Assembly (NCBI RefSeq): GCF_000317795.1
Contig: NC_019791.1
Span: 1 to 64,000 of the forward strand
Origin: Caldisphaera lagunensis DSM 15908
Lineage (GTDB): Archaea > Thermoproteota > Thermoprotei_A > Sulfolobales > Acidilobaceae
Reading direction: 5' to 3'
Length of the DNA stretch: 64,000 bases
Made by a program: the position numbers and the translations under genes
The notes under the pieces: generated by a model
What the model was told of the DNA's origin: nothing
The model's database searches: none
What the model saw: the letters and a program-made list of their open reading frames with translations, nothing else
In this document: positions 8,653 through 17,615 of the stretch, in pieces
Layout of the letters: every line of letters begins with the position of its first letter
Numbering within the stretch: position 1 is the stretch's first letter

Positions 8653-10326
8653 TTATCTTTTAATTGCCTCGATGGCTTCTTCTTTGATTCCCATTCTTCT
8701 AGGATAGAATATTCTTTGATCCATAAGTTTTGGCTCTTTTATAATAATTGGTTTAAATTCCATTTTGTTTAATATATCTTTCTCTAAGTCAATCCCAGGC
8801 GCTATTTCCAATAATTCTATACCTTCATCAGCCTTCTTAAACACTGCTCTTTCAGTAATATATAAAGCATTTTTGTTGGCTCTGCTTAGTATCTTACCTG
8901 AACAACCAACTCTGTAAACTTCTTTAACGAACTTTATTATATCACCATCTTTTATTATTTTTAGTTTACCATCATGGATCTCAATAACTCTATCTCCTGC
9001 AGTAAATTCTCCTGCAAAAAAGATCTGTGGAGAACCAGCAGCAATTGCTGGAAAGCCTCCTGGACCTGGCAGTCTTGAAGGCATGATAAATGAATTAACG
9101 TTTCCATATTTATCTACTTGCATAAAACCTAAACTGGCTGCATCTATTATTCCTCCTTCATACATGGTAAATTGATCAGGAACAGAGAGGATTGCAAATG
9201 GCCCAATAGATGCCCCAAAGTCTGCCCCATATAAAGGTTTACCTCCCCAGGTCCCCGATTCAACAGTTAAAACTATTAAATCTTGAACCTCTTCTTCTAC
9301 AGCAACATCAGCAACTGTTGCTGGAATACCAACACCTAAATTAACTATTACCTGTCTTCCATATTTCTTTAGCAATTCAAGCAATTCAAGCATTACTCTT
9401 CTTGCTATTATTTTTCTGTGATTTAATTCTACTTGAGTTAAGCTTTCTCTGCTTAAAGGGGGTATAATTTTTCCAGAAACTGACGGATCATAATCGAAGC
9501 TTGCACTTTGCCAATGATATTCTCTTGGAGAAATAACAACATAATCAACTAATGGGCCAGGAACCTCAACATCTTTTGGATTTATTGATCCATAACGGGC
9601 TATTCTTAAAACTTGGGCTATGTTAACTCCTTTATTTGGCATAGCCTTTATTGTTTGAGCTATATTTAGAACTGTGCCATAAGCTGCTTCATCTTCCAAA
9701 GAGAGGTTACCCATTTCATCGGCTGTTGTAGCTCTAAGGAGAGCGAACTGAGGTTTTGGTGCCGTATATAATAAAAATTCTTCGCCATCAATATTAATTA
9801 AATGTACTTTAACTCTCCTCATCTTTTTTCCTTTTTCATTAATTGCTGTTCCATCGAATCTGGGATCTGCCGTGGTATAGAGACCAACCTTTGTTAAAAC
9901 ACCAGGCCTCCCACTACCTACTTCTCTAAACCAATATGCCATTATTCCTATGCTCCAAGCATATGCATCAAACCATTCCTCTCTAACCATTTTTTGTAAA
10001 CTTTCGCTCCATCCGTAGTATGGAAAGAGAGTACCATCAATAAAGTCCTCATCTTTTCTTTCATAAATCATTTTTGCAATACGATCAAGCCCTCTTCCAG
10101 GAGCGCCTGGAAAAGTATCACTGATAAGGAACAATTTTTTGGGATGGCCAGTTTTTATATATAATTTGTACAGTCTTTCAATTAAAAATTCTGGCGCAGT
10201 AATCATATTAAAGCCTGACATTGCAACTATGGAATTATCTGGTATTAAAGATAATATTGTATCCGGATCTTTTACTATTTTTTTACGTGCAAGCTGTTCT
10301 ATAACTTCTGCCAATAGTTTCACCAT
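8653..10326 (-). CDS. Acyl-CoA:acetate/propionate CoA-transferase (YdiF type)
   Basis: A 557-residue fused alpha-beta family I CoA-transferase. The N-terminal half carries the CoA-binding part and the C-terminal half has GVGIPA followed by the catalytic glutamate in TVESGTWGG (Glu356), which forms the gamma-glutamyl-CoA intermediate. Length matches bacterial propionate CoA-transferase/YdiF proteins. It exchanges CoA between short-chain acyl-CoAs and free acids such as acetate or propionate. It is a single-gene unit, distinct from the two-gene CoA-transferase-like pair at 54.3-55.9 kb. The next gene, a phosphatase, is divergent. Confidence 0.9.
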   Translation of the reverse strand: MVKLLAEVIEQLARKKIVKDPDTILSLIPDNSIVAMSGFNMITAPEFLIERLYKLYIKTGHPKKLFLISDTFPGAPGRGLDRIAKMIYERKDEDFIDGTLFPYYGWSESLQKMVREEWFDAYAWSIGIMAYWFREVGSGRPGVLTKVGLYTTADPRFDGTAINEKGKKMRRVKVHLINIDGEEFLLYTAPKPQFALLRATTADEMGNLSLEDEAAYGTVLNIAQTIKAMPNKGVNIAQVLRIARYGSINPKDVEVPGPLVDYVVISPREYHWQSASFDYDPSVSGKIIPPLSRESLTQVELNHRKIIARRVMLELLELLKKYGRQVIVNLGVGIPATVADVAVEEEVQDLIVLTVESGTWGGKPLYGADFGASIGPFAILSVPDQFTMYEGGIIDAASLGFMQVDKYGNVNSFIMPSRLPGPGGFPAIAAGSPQIFFAGEFTAGDRVIEIHDGKLKIIKDGDIIKFVKEVYRVGCSGKILSRANKNALYITERAVFKKADEGIELLEIAPGIDLEKDILNKMEFKPIIIKEPKLMDQRIFYPRRMGIKEEAIEAIKR

Positions 10327-10415
10327 GTTTTTAATAGGTTAAGTACTCTTATTAAACTTTAACATTTTAAAATTTAAATTAGATAAAGATTATATTTAAA
10401 TGAGGTAGATCAAAA

Positions 10416-11129
10416 ATGATAAAATACGTAGCAACTGATGTTGATGGTACACTTACAATAAGAAGAGGAGACGTCAGAATAAGCATTGAAGCAATAAATG
10501 GAATTAGGCTATTAGAATCTAATGGAATTAAAGTTTCATTAATATCAGGGAATTCCTTACCAGTTACATTAGGTTTAAGGGGTTATATTGGTGCATCAGG
10601 ACCTGCAATTGCAGAAAATGGTTGTATAATTTATTTTCATGGATATAAACACATATGTAATAAAACACCTCCTGATGAATTAAAGGACATAGCGTTAAAG
10701 ATGGGACTTATAGAGAGCTGGCAAAATAAATTTAGATTTCACGATTTAGCTTTTTTTATACCTAGAAATATGGATAAAAGCAAAATAAAAGATTTAATTA
10801 ATGAAATTGAAAAAAATTCTAACAAATATGGATTTAAAGTATTGTGGAGCGGCTATGCATTGCATATATTGCCAGAAATGGGTGGTAAAGGGTTTGGAGT
10901 AAAGATTGCAAGTGAATTGCTTGGGTTTAAAGAAGAAGAAGTAGCTACAATAGGTGATGGTGAAAACGATTTGGATATGCTTAATTTTGGTATTTTATCA
11001 GCTTGTCCTAGTGATGCATCAGAAGAAGTAAAGAAAACTGTAAAATATGTTGCTAGTAAACCAGGAGGTGAAGGTTTTTTAGAAATAGCTAATTACATAT
11101 TAAAAATAAACAATCAAAATTCAGGTTAA
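10416..11129 (+). CDS. Phosphoglycolate phosphatase, archaeal HAD type
   Basis: 237 residues of the HAD superfamily. Motif I is TDVDGT (nucleophile Asp8, acid Asp10), motif II is the SGNS serine region, and motif IV is ATIGDGENDLDML with the metal-binding aspartates. The C2-type cap and overall length match archaeal phosphoglycolate phosphatases, which clear 2-phosphoglycolate, but Cof-like sugar phosphatases share this layout. An AT-rich promoter region and GAGG precede the ATG. Its last bases overlap a candidate antisense C/D-like RNA. Confidence 0.87.
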   Translation: MIKYVATDVDGTLTIRRGDVRISIEAINGIRLLESNGIKVSLISGNSLPVTLGLRGYIGASGPAIAENGCIIYFHGYKHICNKTPPDELKDIALKMGLIESWQNKFRFHDLAFFIPRNMDKSKIKDLINEIEKNSNKYGFKVLWSGYALHILPEMGGKGFGVKIASELLGFKEEEVATIGDGENDLDMLNFGILSACPSDASEEVKKTVKYVASKPGGEGFLEIANYILKINNQNSG

Positions 11130-11180
11130 AATCTTCTTCATAGCCACCGGCTCAGCACTCGGCAAATTCCACATCTACTT
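11118..11180 (-). ncRNA. Candidate C/D box sRNA guiding 23S rRNA methylation
   Basis: A G+C-rich island in an AT-rich gap. Read on the minus strand it has a degenerate C box (AUGUGGA, 11174-11168), a 12-base guide, D' CUGA (11155-11152), a 10-base spacer, C' AUGAAGA (11141-11135), a 10-base guide and D CUGA (11124-11121). The first guide is exactly complementary to CACUCGGCAAAU, which resembles the CUCGGCAAAUU block that I recall before CCCCGUAACUUCGG in archaeal 23S rRNA. Box order and spacing are those of archaeal 2'-O-methylation guides. The weak C box lowers confidence. The D box overlaps the 3' end of the upstream phosphatase gene in antisense. Confidence 0.5.
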
Positions 11181-11218
11181 AATTTTTGCTAGCGGAAGAT
11201 AATATTTTATAAGAAATT

Positions 11219-12496
11219 TTAAGTATTACTTATATTTATTTCATCCCCATTGTCTGGTATTATTATATCTAGATTGGTATTATGGTTTCTTATTTCTTCT
11301 GCTAATGATTTTTGCCCTTCAGGCTCTCCATGTACTAATATAACTCTTTGAATTCCCTGTATAGATTTTATTGTTTCTAATATTCCTCTTCTATCAGTAT
11401 GACTTGAAAAATCAAACCATTCAACCCTTGCCTTTACTTCAACTTTTGTATTTCCATCGTAATAACTTCCTGTTTCTAGTATATCTCTACCAGGAGTTTT
11501 TTCAGCTTGATAGCTTACCATAAAAACTGCATTTCTAGGATTATGAGCTAATTTTTTAAGGTAATAGAGACTAGGCCCTCCTTTCATCATGCCAGCGCTA
11601 GCAATAATTACTCCAGGTTGTTTTAAAGCTTTTCTTCTATCATTCCACCCTTTAACTAATCTTTGCTCTTGCATTGCTTTTAATAATAATCCCGGTGATC
11701 TTAGATAATTGCTATGTGCAATGTAAAGCTCCGCTATATCTCTTATCATTCCATCAACCCATATATTGTAACCAAAACCTTTTTCTTCTAGCAATGCCAT
11801 TATCTCTTGTCCTCTAGAAACCCCGAAAGCAGGAACTAATACAATTCCTCCCTTTTCAACAACATCATTGACATCATCTATAAACCTTTTTTCCGTTTCA
11901 TCCCTTGGAGGATGATTTGATGTTGAATATGTAGATTCTATTATTAATGTATCAGCTTCAACACCATTTAATTTATGGGGATTTTTAAGTTTAGTTTCGA
12001 TAGTATTCATATCAGCGGTATATAGAATTTTATTATTACTTGTCTCTACTAAAACGCTTGCACTTCCTGGTATATGCCCACTATCCATTAATGTAACTTG
12101 AAAATCTCCATATTCATAAGGTTTTTCATAATCCATTGTTTCTGCTGAAGTTAACATATCATTAACGCTTTGTTCATCAAATGGTAAATAGGGACCATTA
12201 AGCTTAATCATATCCATTAAGAGTATTTTGCTTACGTCCAAAGTTAATGGTGTTGCGCCAATTTTAGGCATTATTGATATATATAATGATGGTGCTGCTC
12301 CAATGTGATCTAAATGACTATGAGTTAATATTACAACATCTATATCTTTTGGCCTTACATGAAGAGGAAATATAGGCCTATCATCTTCATCAAAATTTAC
12401 ACCATAGTCTAATAATACTGATCTACTATTTTCTTCTATTAAAATTCCTGCTCTTCCTACTTCTTTGCCACTTCCTAATATTTTTATTTTAGTCAT
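11219..12496 (-). CDS. Beta-CASP metallo-beta-lactamase ribonuclease (aCPSF type)
   Basis: 425 residues. The zinc site is HSHLDHIGA, followed by the metallo-beta-lactamase SGHIPGSAS histidine, the beta-CASP motif A acidic residue in IIESTYS, and the late histidines in DFSSHTDRRG and LVHGEP. No KH domains precede the nuclease, so it corresponds to the short aCPSF2-like group rather than the KH-containing aCPSF1. Members act as endo- or 5'-3' exoribonucleases in RNA processing and decay. Length and motifs are complete. Confidence 0.9.
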   Translation of the reverse strand: MTKIKILGSGKEVGRAGILIEENSRSVLLDYGVNFDEDDRPIFPLHVRPKDIDVVILTHSHLDHIGAAPSLYISIMPKIGATPLTLDVSKILLMDMIKLNGPYLPFDEQSVNDMLTSAETMDYEKPYEYGDFQVTLMDSGHIPGSASVLVETSNNKILYTADMNTIETKLKNPHKLNGVEADTLIIESTYSTSNHPPRDETEKRFIDDVNDVVEKGGIVLVPAFGVSRGQEIMALLEEKGFGYNIWVDGMIRDIAELYIAHSNYLRSPGLLLKAMQEQRLVKGWNDRRKALKQPGVIIASAGMMKGGPSLYYLKKLAHNPRNAVFMVSYQAEKTPGRDILETGSYYDGNTKVEVKARVEWFDFSSHTDRRGILETIKSIQGIQRVILVHGEPEGQKSLAEEIRNHNTNLDIIIPDNGDEINISNT

Positions 12497-12679
12497 TGTT
12501 TTTACATGCCTCGATTTTTATCCTATTTTATACTTAATAATTGAGCTTAATATTTAATAATATAATACATTTTCTTTCATAGAATATAGTTGAAAATTAA
12601 AACATATAATAGAGAAATATATAAATAATTAAATCTTCAATAAATATAGATGGATACTTAATTTAGGCGATGAAAATTG

Positions 12680-13030
12680 ATGGGTATGAATCCAAAAGAT
12701 TTAAAAAAGGCGATGAAAAGATTAGGTATGGAAATTGAAGAAGTTAAGGCCGAAAAAGTTACAATTGACGAAACCGATGGTTCTAAGTTAATAATTGAAG
12801 ATCCTCAAGTTATGATAATTAAAGCAAAGAACCAACCCACAATGGTTTACGTAGTTGGAGAACCTAAAAAAGTCGAGGAAACTAAGAAAAAAGAAGAGGT
12901 CTCAATTAGTGAAGAAGATATTAATTTAGTTATGGAGCAGGCAAACGTTGATAAGGAAACTGCAAAGAAGGCTTTAATCGAATCAAATGGAGATATCGCT
13001 GAGGCTATTCTAAAACTGAAAGGAAGTTAG
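12680..13030 (+). CDS. nac: Nascent polypeptide-associated complex protein (NAC)
   Basis: 116 residues with the archaeal NAC layout: an N-terminal MGMNPKDLKKAMKRLGM helix, a NAC beta-barrel (about 20-63, with DPQVMIIKAKNQPTMVYVVGE), a Lys/Glu-rich linker, and a C-terminal UBA domain (EEDINLVMEQANVDKETAKKAL). It binds ribosomes at the tunnel exit as a homodimer. A TTG one codon earlier is also open; the ATG at 12680 is preferred because AGGCGAT lies at a suitable distance. A strong TATA-like ATATATAAATAA lies about 60 bases upstream. The 3' end overlaps the convergent regulator gene by 26 bases. Confidence 0.93.
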   Translation: MGMNPKDLKKAMKRLGMEIEEVKAEKVTIDETDGSKLIIEDPQVMIIKAKNQPTMVYVVGEPKKVEETKKKEEVSISEEDINLVMEQANVDKETAKKALIESNGDIAEAILKLKGS

Positions 13031-13757
13031 TCTCATCGCTTCCAGCCTTTGATCTCAATTTTCTAATTAATGTATTTATATCTTTGGCTAGGCTTAATAT
13101 TAGCGGTAATCCTTCTAATCTAGCCAATTCTATTGCTAAAGGATCAACATATCTTCTAGGGCCATGAATTATAATTATACCAGGTTTAACGAGAGAAACC
13201 CTAATTGCTACCATAGGACTTCTTCCAGCAGTAACGTTTGTGAATATTATAGCTCTTTCTGGGGTAGATCCTAAAAGGAAATAAAATTGTGGTCCACTTA
13301 ATTCGGCAATAGCCCTTATGCTATCTATTAAAGTATAACCATATACTCTAATTGAATCTGCATAATTTGGTGAAAGTAATATTCCATCAACTAAACTTAT
13401 TAAATCCCCAATAGTAATTGGTTCATTGAATTCCATCATATCAATTATAGCTCTTCTTGGAATGCCTAAGGCCTTTGATAATGCATCTAATTTTTTCCAA
13501 CCTCTCTGATGATCAATTGTTAGTAATGCTCTAACATATCTTTGTATGAATTTGGCCCCAGGAACTCTTCTACCTTTTTCATAATCGCTTATAACGCTTG
13601 CTGAAACTCCCATTATTCTAGCAACCTCTAGTTGTGAAACCTCAAAATAATCTCTCCATTTTTTTAAACCTATATTAGGATTATTACTATAAACTATATC
13701 ACCTGATATCCTTCTTGCTATTAAATCCGCTATAAAATTTTGAAAAGATTCTTCCAC
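13005..13757 (-). CDS. XRE/Cro-type helix-turn-helix transcriptional regulator
   Basis: 250 residues. A clear HTH_3 domain occupies about residues 30-80 (SQLEVARIMGVSASVISDYEKGRRVPG), followed by a helical linker and a C-terminal domain of about 130 residues that begins near the ITIGDL segment. This architecture matches the archaeal COG1709-type predicted regulators. The ligand and target genes are unknown. It is convergent with the NAC gene. The region upstream of its start, shared with the divergent TauE gene, has several AT-rich boxes, so autoregulation or control of the exporter is possible but unproven. Confidence 0.83.
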   Translation of the reverse strand: MEESFQNFIADLIARRISGDIVYSNNPNIGLKKWRDYFEVSQLEVARIMGVSASVISDYEKGRRVPGAKFIQRYVRALLTIDHQRGWKKLDALSKALGIPRRAIIDMMEFNEPITIGDLISLVDGILLSPNYADSIRVYGYTLIDSIRAIAELSGPQFYFLLGSTPERAIIFTNVTAGRSPMVAIRVSLVKPGIIIIHGPRRYVDPLAIELARLEGLPLILSLAKDINTLIRKLRSKAGSDETNFLSVLE

Positions 13758-13940
13758 TTCTGCCCTCTTATTATATATAAAAACAATCCTTATAAAATGT
13801 TAAATTGATAAATCTAATAATATTATAAGATAAAAAATAAATATTTAAAAGATACATAATTAATATCATATATAAACTAACAGATTAATTTTTTATATTG
13901 CATCGTTTACCGGTTATTAAGAAGAGGTGGCAAATATTAA

Positions 13941-14798
13941 ATGCTCGAGCTATTATACTTTGCATTATTGGCGTTGGCGAGCATAGTATCAGGCTTCTTA
14001 GGATCTCTTGTTGGACTAGGTGGAGGGACCTTTTTAGTACCAATCTATACATTATATTTAGGAGTTCCAATAATTTACGCAACTGGAGCTAGCTTAATAT
14101 CAACTATAGCAACATCAAGTGGTGCGGGAAGCGCATATGTTAAAGATAGAATAACTAATGTTAAATTAGGTATGGGACTGGAAGTCGCGACATCTGGAGG
14201 AGCTATTATAGGTTCATTAATTGCAACATGGGTTTACCAACATCATTTAGCATCCATAATATACATTGTTTTCGGTATTGTTTTACTTATACAAATATAT
14301 TTTCAACTGGAAAGGTCAAAATTTGAAATTCCCAAACCCATGAAACCAGATAGGACAACCAAGTTTTTCAAACTATATGGAGAATATCATGATTATGCGC
14401 TTAAACAAGATGTAAAATATTATGGAGTAAGATGGTGGTTAGGAGAAATAATAATGTTTTTTGCAGGTATGATATCAGGTTTATTGGGTATTGGATCAGG
14501 TGCTTTAAAGGTATTAGGTATGGATTGGGCAATGAATTTACCCATGAAAGTCAGTACTACAACTAGTAACTTTATGATTGGAGTAACTGCAGCAACTGGT
14601 AGCTCAATATATTGGGTGCATGGATACATTCAACCTATATTAGCAGGAATAACAGCTTTAGGAGTACTTCTTGGATCGTTTGCTGGAACAAAGGTTTTGC
14701 CAGGTATGAAAAATAAAACAATAAGATATGTTTTTACGGCAATATTAGCATTCTTAGGAGTAGAAATGATATTGAGAGGTTTAGGTATAATAAGGTGA
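13941..14798 (+). CDS. TauE/SafE family sulfite/anion exporter
   Basis: 285 residues, strongly hydrophobic, with the two family repeats each starting near a glycine-rich turn: GSLVGLGGGTFLVP in the N-terminal half and SGLLGIGSGALKVLGM in the C-terminal half. About eight membrane helices are expected. TauE/SafE proteins move sulfite, sulfonates or other organic anions across the cytoplasmic membrane. Substrate cannot be read here; sulfur compounds would suit a thermoacidophile (inference). GAGGTGG precedes the ATG. Its stop overlaps the ribosome-binding site of the next gene, a DUF1634 partner. Confidence 0.87.
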   Translation: MLELLYFALLALASIVSGFLGSLVGLGGGTFLVPIYTLYLGVPIIYATGASLISTIATSSGAGSAYVKDRITNVKLGMGLEVATSGGAIIGSLIATWVYQHHLASIIYIVFGIVLLIQIYFQLERSKFEIPKPMKPDRTTKFFKLYGEYHDYALKQDVKYYGVRWWLGEIIMFFAGMISGLLGIGSGALKVLGMDWAMNLPMKVSTTTSNFMIGVTAATGSSIYWVHGYIQPILAGITALGVLLGSFAGTKVLPGMKNKTIRYVFTAILAFLGVEMILRGLGIIR

Positions 14799-14803
14799 GA
14801 GAA

Positions 14804-15187
14804 ATGGTAGAATTCGAAGATGTTATAGGATGGGCATTAAGGATAGGAGTTATTATTTCAGCTATACTAATAATATTCGGTTTTGCATTATTAATAATAC
14901 ATAATGGGGCATATCCTTATACTTTAAACCAACTTATTAATCCAAAATCTAATATAAATACCAAAACTATAGGATTTAACAGCATAATATCAGGAATAAT
15001 GAGCTTTAATGGTCTTGATTTAATAATGTTAGGTCTAGTAGTATTAATAGCAACACCAGTTCTGAGAGTTTTTATAGGAATAATACAGTTCGCTAGAGAA
15101 AAGGATTATCTATATACAATTATTACTATAATAGTGTTCTTCAATTTAATGTTTGCTATATTTATAATTCCACATATAGTGAAATAA
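14804..15187 (+). CDS. DUF1634 membrane protein, partner of TauE
   Basis: About 127 residues with three predicted membrane helices and the DUF1634 ending, in which LRVFIGIIQFAREKDYLYT precedes a last helix. DUF1634 genes are commonly found directly after TauE/SafE genes, and here AGGTGA of the ribosome-binding site contains the stop codon of that gene, so translation should be coupled. A GTG at 14795 is open, but the ATG at 14804 fits the ribosome-binding site better. It probably acts as an accessory subunit of the exporter. Confidence 0.8.
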   Translation: MVEFEDVIGWALRIGVIISAILIIFGFALLIIHNGAYPYTLNQLINPKSNINTKTIGFNSIISGIMSFNGLDLIMLGLVVLIATPVLRVFIGIIQFAREKDYLYTIITIIVFFNLMFAIFIIPHIVK

Positions 15188-15901
15188 TTCTACTTTATTT
15201 ATAGAATAAATTTTTAGTGTGATTCTATTATAAGTATTCTTTTAAAATCTTATTTGATAAAATTAGTAATGATATTTCTAAGAATAGATTAAATAAAATA
15301 GACTGTTCATGTATAAAGAAACATGCTATTGGAGTCTTATAGATATAATGCTGTTGAGAAATACAAAAAAAATTGCTCAATCGATAGCTAATAAAGAAAA
15401 TATTAATAAGAGGCAAGGTTATATATGAATATAATGATCATTTCTTTAAACACAATTAATTGTGAACTTACCAAGGAACAATGAATTATAAGAAAATAAG
15501 TTCTTCACACAAATTTAGCTTATCGAGAAAATTAAAAATTTGGATGAAGGGATAAACATTGATAATGATGTAGATTAAGGATTAAAAGCTGGATTTTCAG
15601 TAAAAAGTGTTTCTTCTAATTGAAGCTTGAGTCACATATGCCAAAAGAATTTAAGGGGTTACAACATATGTTATGATAAAAGTGCAATCATTCATGGGCT
15701 GAAAAATGTTTCATAAAAAAACTTGATGACATATTATTTGTTCAATTTCATGAAAAGTGATTTTAATAGATATCATTATTGTCTATAAATATTTTAAATT
15801 AATAATTAATGTTTAGCAAAAAAATTTTTAAATTGGAGATAATCCTAGATATATATTCTTTTTTAAATTTTTATAATTTTTCAGAAAAATCGGTGAAAGG
15901 A
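15188..15901. other. Long gene-free stretch, possibly decayed coding DNA
   Basis: About 710 bases with no intact gene. Codon-like runs appear in shifting frames on the plus strand, for example the peptide PKEFKGLQHML followed after two stops by KCNHSWAEKCFIKKLDDILF near 15637-15765, which suggests an eroded gene that I cannot identify. A perfect 14-base palindrome, CACAATTAATTGTG, lies at 15451-15464, and AACATATGTT at 15663-15672. AT-rich promoter elements for the CDGSH gene lie at about 15859-15880. Confidence 0.5.
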
Positions 15902-16111
15902 ATGGCTAGGATTGTATTGCATGAAAGAAATCATCCATATGCTATAAAGTTAGATAATGGTAAAGAAATTCATGTATGTGCATGCGGTCTTTCAAAGAAT
16001 AAACCATATTGTGATGGATCACATAGAAAAACACAAGATGAAGAAGATGGTAAAATATACATGTATGATGAAAACGGAAATAGAGTTAAGATAGTATCAT
16101 TTTATTTATAA
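15902..16111 (+). CDS. CDGSH-type iron-sulfur protein
   Basis: 69 residues carrying the CDGSH zinc-finger-like motif, CAC-x8-CDGSH: ligands Cys26, Cys28, Cys37 and His41, which hold a [2Fe-2S] cluster with 3Cys-1His ligation as in mitoNEET. The single-motif small form is common in archaea, and its role in redox or Fe-S transfer is not defined. The frame is open back to 15809, but the ATG at 15902 directly follows GGTGAAAGG and gives the expected N-terminus, so the upstream part is leader. Confidence 0.87.
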   Translation: MARIVLHERNHPYAIKLDNGKEIHVCACGLSKNKPYCDGSHRKTQDEEDGKIYMYDENGNRVKIVSFYL

Positions 16112-16191
16112 TTAAAGTTTTATTATATAAATTGTTGTAGAACATTAATAAATAAATTTTTCTAGTATAATAATTTAATGGTGAAATTTAA

Positions 16192-16665
16192 TTGGCTTAT
16201 AATGGTAAGGAAATGTCAAATTATATAAAAGGGATTAATGAATCTCAAATACAACCAGCAGGAGTGGATTTAAGGTTAGATAAGGTGTTCAAATTTATAG
16301 AAGAAGGATATTTAGGAGAAGGAAAGAGGGTTTTACCTAATACTGAAGAAATCGCGCCTATTGATAATTTGTATGATCTATCTAAAGGAGCTTATAAAAT
16401 AAGATTCTTTGATATAGTAGAAATTCCAAAAGAAGCTATAGGTATATGTTTTCCTAGAAGTAGTTTGTTAAGAATGGGAGCAAATCTTAGTTGTGCATTA
16501 TGGGATCCTGGTTATAGTGGAAGAGGAGAAGCATTGTTAAATGTATTAAATGATAAAGGTATTAAGATAGAAAAATATGCAAGAATTGCTCAAATAATTT
16601 TTATAAAACTAAAAGATATACCTGATAAATTATATAATGGTATATATAACAATGAAAACCTGTGA
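16192..16665 (+). CDS. dUTPase/dCTP deaminase family enzyme
   Basis: 157 residues of the trimeric dUTPase/dCTP deaminase superfamily: IQPAGVDLRLD, PRSSLLRMG and the DPGYSGRGEALL segment are its conserved motifs. Enzymes of this group either hydrolyse dUTP to dUMP or deaminate dCTP; the short crenarchaeal form is usually annotated as dUTP diphosphatase, and I cannot settle which applies. The start is a TTG about seven bases after GGTGA. A PfkB-family gene follows after 10 bases and is probably in the same operon. Confidence 0.82.
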   Translation: MAYNGKEMSNYIKGINESQIQPAGVDLRLDKVFKFIEEGYLGEGKRVLPNTEEIAPIDNLYDLSKGAYKIRFFDIVEIPKEAIGICFPRSSLLRMGANLSCALWDPGYSGRGEALLNVLNDKGIKIEKYARIAQIIFIKLKDIPDKLYNGIYNNENL

Positions 16666-16675
16666 GTGATAAGAC

Positions 16676-17464
16676 TTGGTTTGCAATGCATTAATAATCT
16701 CATCGCCTACTGTTGATATAATTAATATAAATAATAATGAAGTTATTTGCGCTGGTGGTCCGCCCCTATATGCAGGTTTTGCATTAAGAAAAATGAATTG
16801 TAATGTTTATTTTTATGGACCGATTGGTTATGAAACGGAAAAAACGGTTAATTTACAAGAAAAAATTAATATAATTACTGTAGGTATTCGTCAGAAAGTA
16901 AAGGGAGCAGTTTTCTATCATAAGTATAATCAGGACAAAAGGTTAACAAAATTTATTGGTGAAATAATACCAATAGATGTTAATGATTTAATTAATAAAA
17001 CTAGGAATATTAAATTCGATTTTATTATTTTATCTCCTATATTTAATGAAATTCCGGCTGAACAAATAAAATTATTAAATAAACCAATAGTTTTAGATCC
17101 TCAAGGTTATGTTAGGTCGTTAAAAGCGTGGATGGATTTAGTTCCATTAAACTATATAGATTTATTTCACATTTCAAGCGATGACTTACCACTTGACCTC
17201 GTTAAAAATCTTGCTATAAATTCGATTTTACTTTATACAATGGGTATTGAGAATACTGTTATTATTGATAAAAATGAAGCAAAGGAAATAAAGCCTTCAG
17301 GAAATATAGCTAAGGATAGAACTGGATCAGGAGATATAATAACAGGTTTAGTTTCCTATTATTATTTTTATAAGAAATTAAATATAGTAGATGCGTATAA
17401 TAAAGCCCAAGAAAATTTTGAAGAAGTAATAAATGAAGTAAATAGAATAAAATATAATTTTTAA
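16676..17464 (+). CDS. PfkB-family carbohydrate/nucleoside kinase
   Basis: 262 residues of the ribokinase fold. The N-terminal GGPPLYAGFALRKMNCNVYFYGPIG block corresponds to PfkB signature 1, and DRTGSGDIITG to signature 2, with the catalytic aspartate in the GSGD motif. Substrate (sugar, nucleoside or other) cannot be deduced. The start is a TTG immediately downstream of the dUTPase-like gene. The C-terminal part is somewhat short for the family but the active site is complete. Confidence 0.83.
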   Translation: MVCNALIISSPTVDIININNNEVICAGGPPLYAGFALRKMNCNVYFYGPIGYETEKTVNLQEKINIITVGIRQKVKGAVFYHKYNQDKRLTKFIGEIIPIDVNDLINKTRNIKFDFIILSPIFNEIPAEQIKLLNKPIVLDPQGYVRSLKAWMDLVPLNYIDLFHISSDDLPLDLVKNLAINSILLYTMGIENTVIIDKNEAKEIKPSGNIAKDRTGSGDIITGLVSYYYFYKKLNIVDAYNKAQENFEEVINEVNRIKYNF

Positions 17465-17615
17465 AATTTTTAAAAATTAAGAGTATTGAAATTTTCCAAA
17501 TAACAAAACAAATAGTATTATTAAGTTAAAAATAACTTTTATATTTTTAATCTTTAATTGATTAGAATTCATATATACTAATAAATGCTTTAAGAAAGAT
17601 ATTGCATGAATAATA

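Noticed and set aside
13885-14092. Frames on both strands around the TauE start
   Set aside because: Both overlap the well-supported TauE gene or its leader and show no protein-like features.
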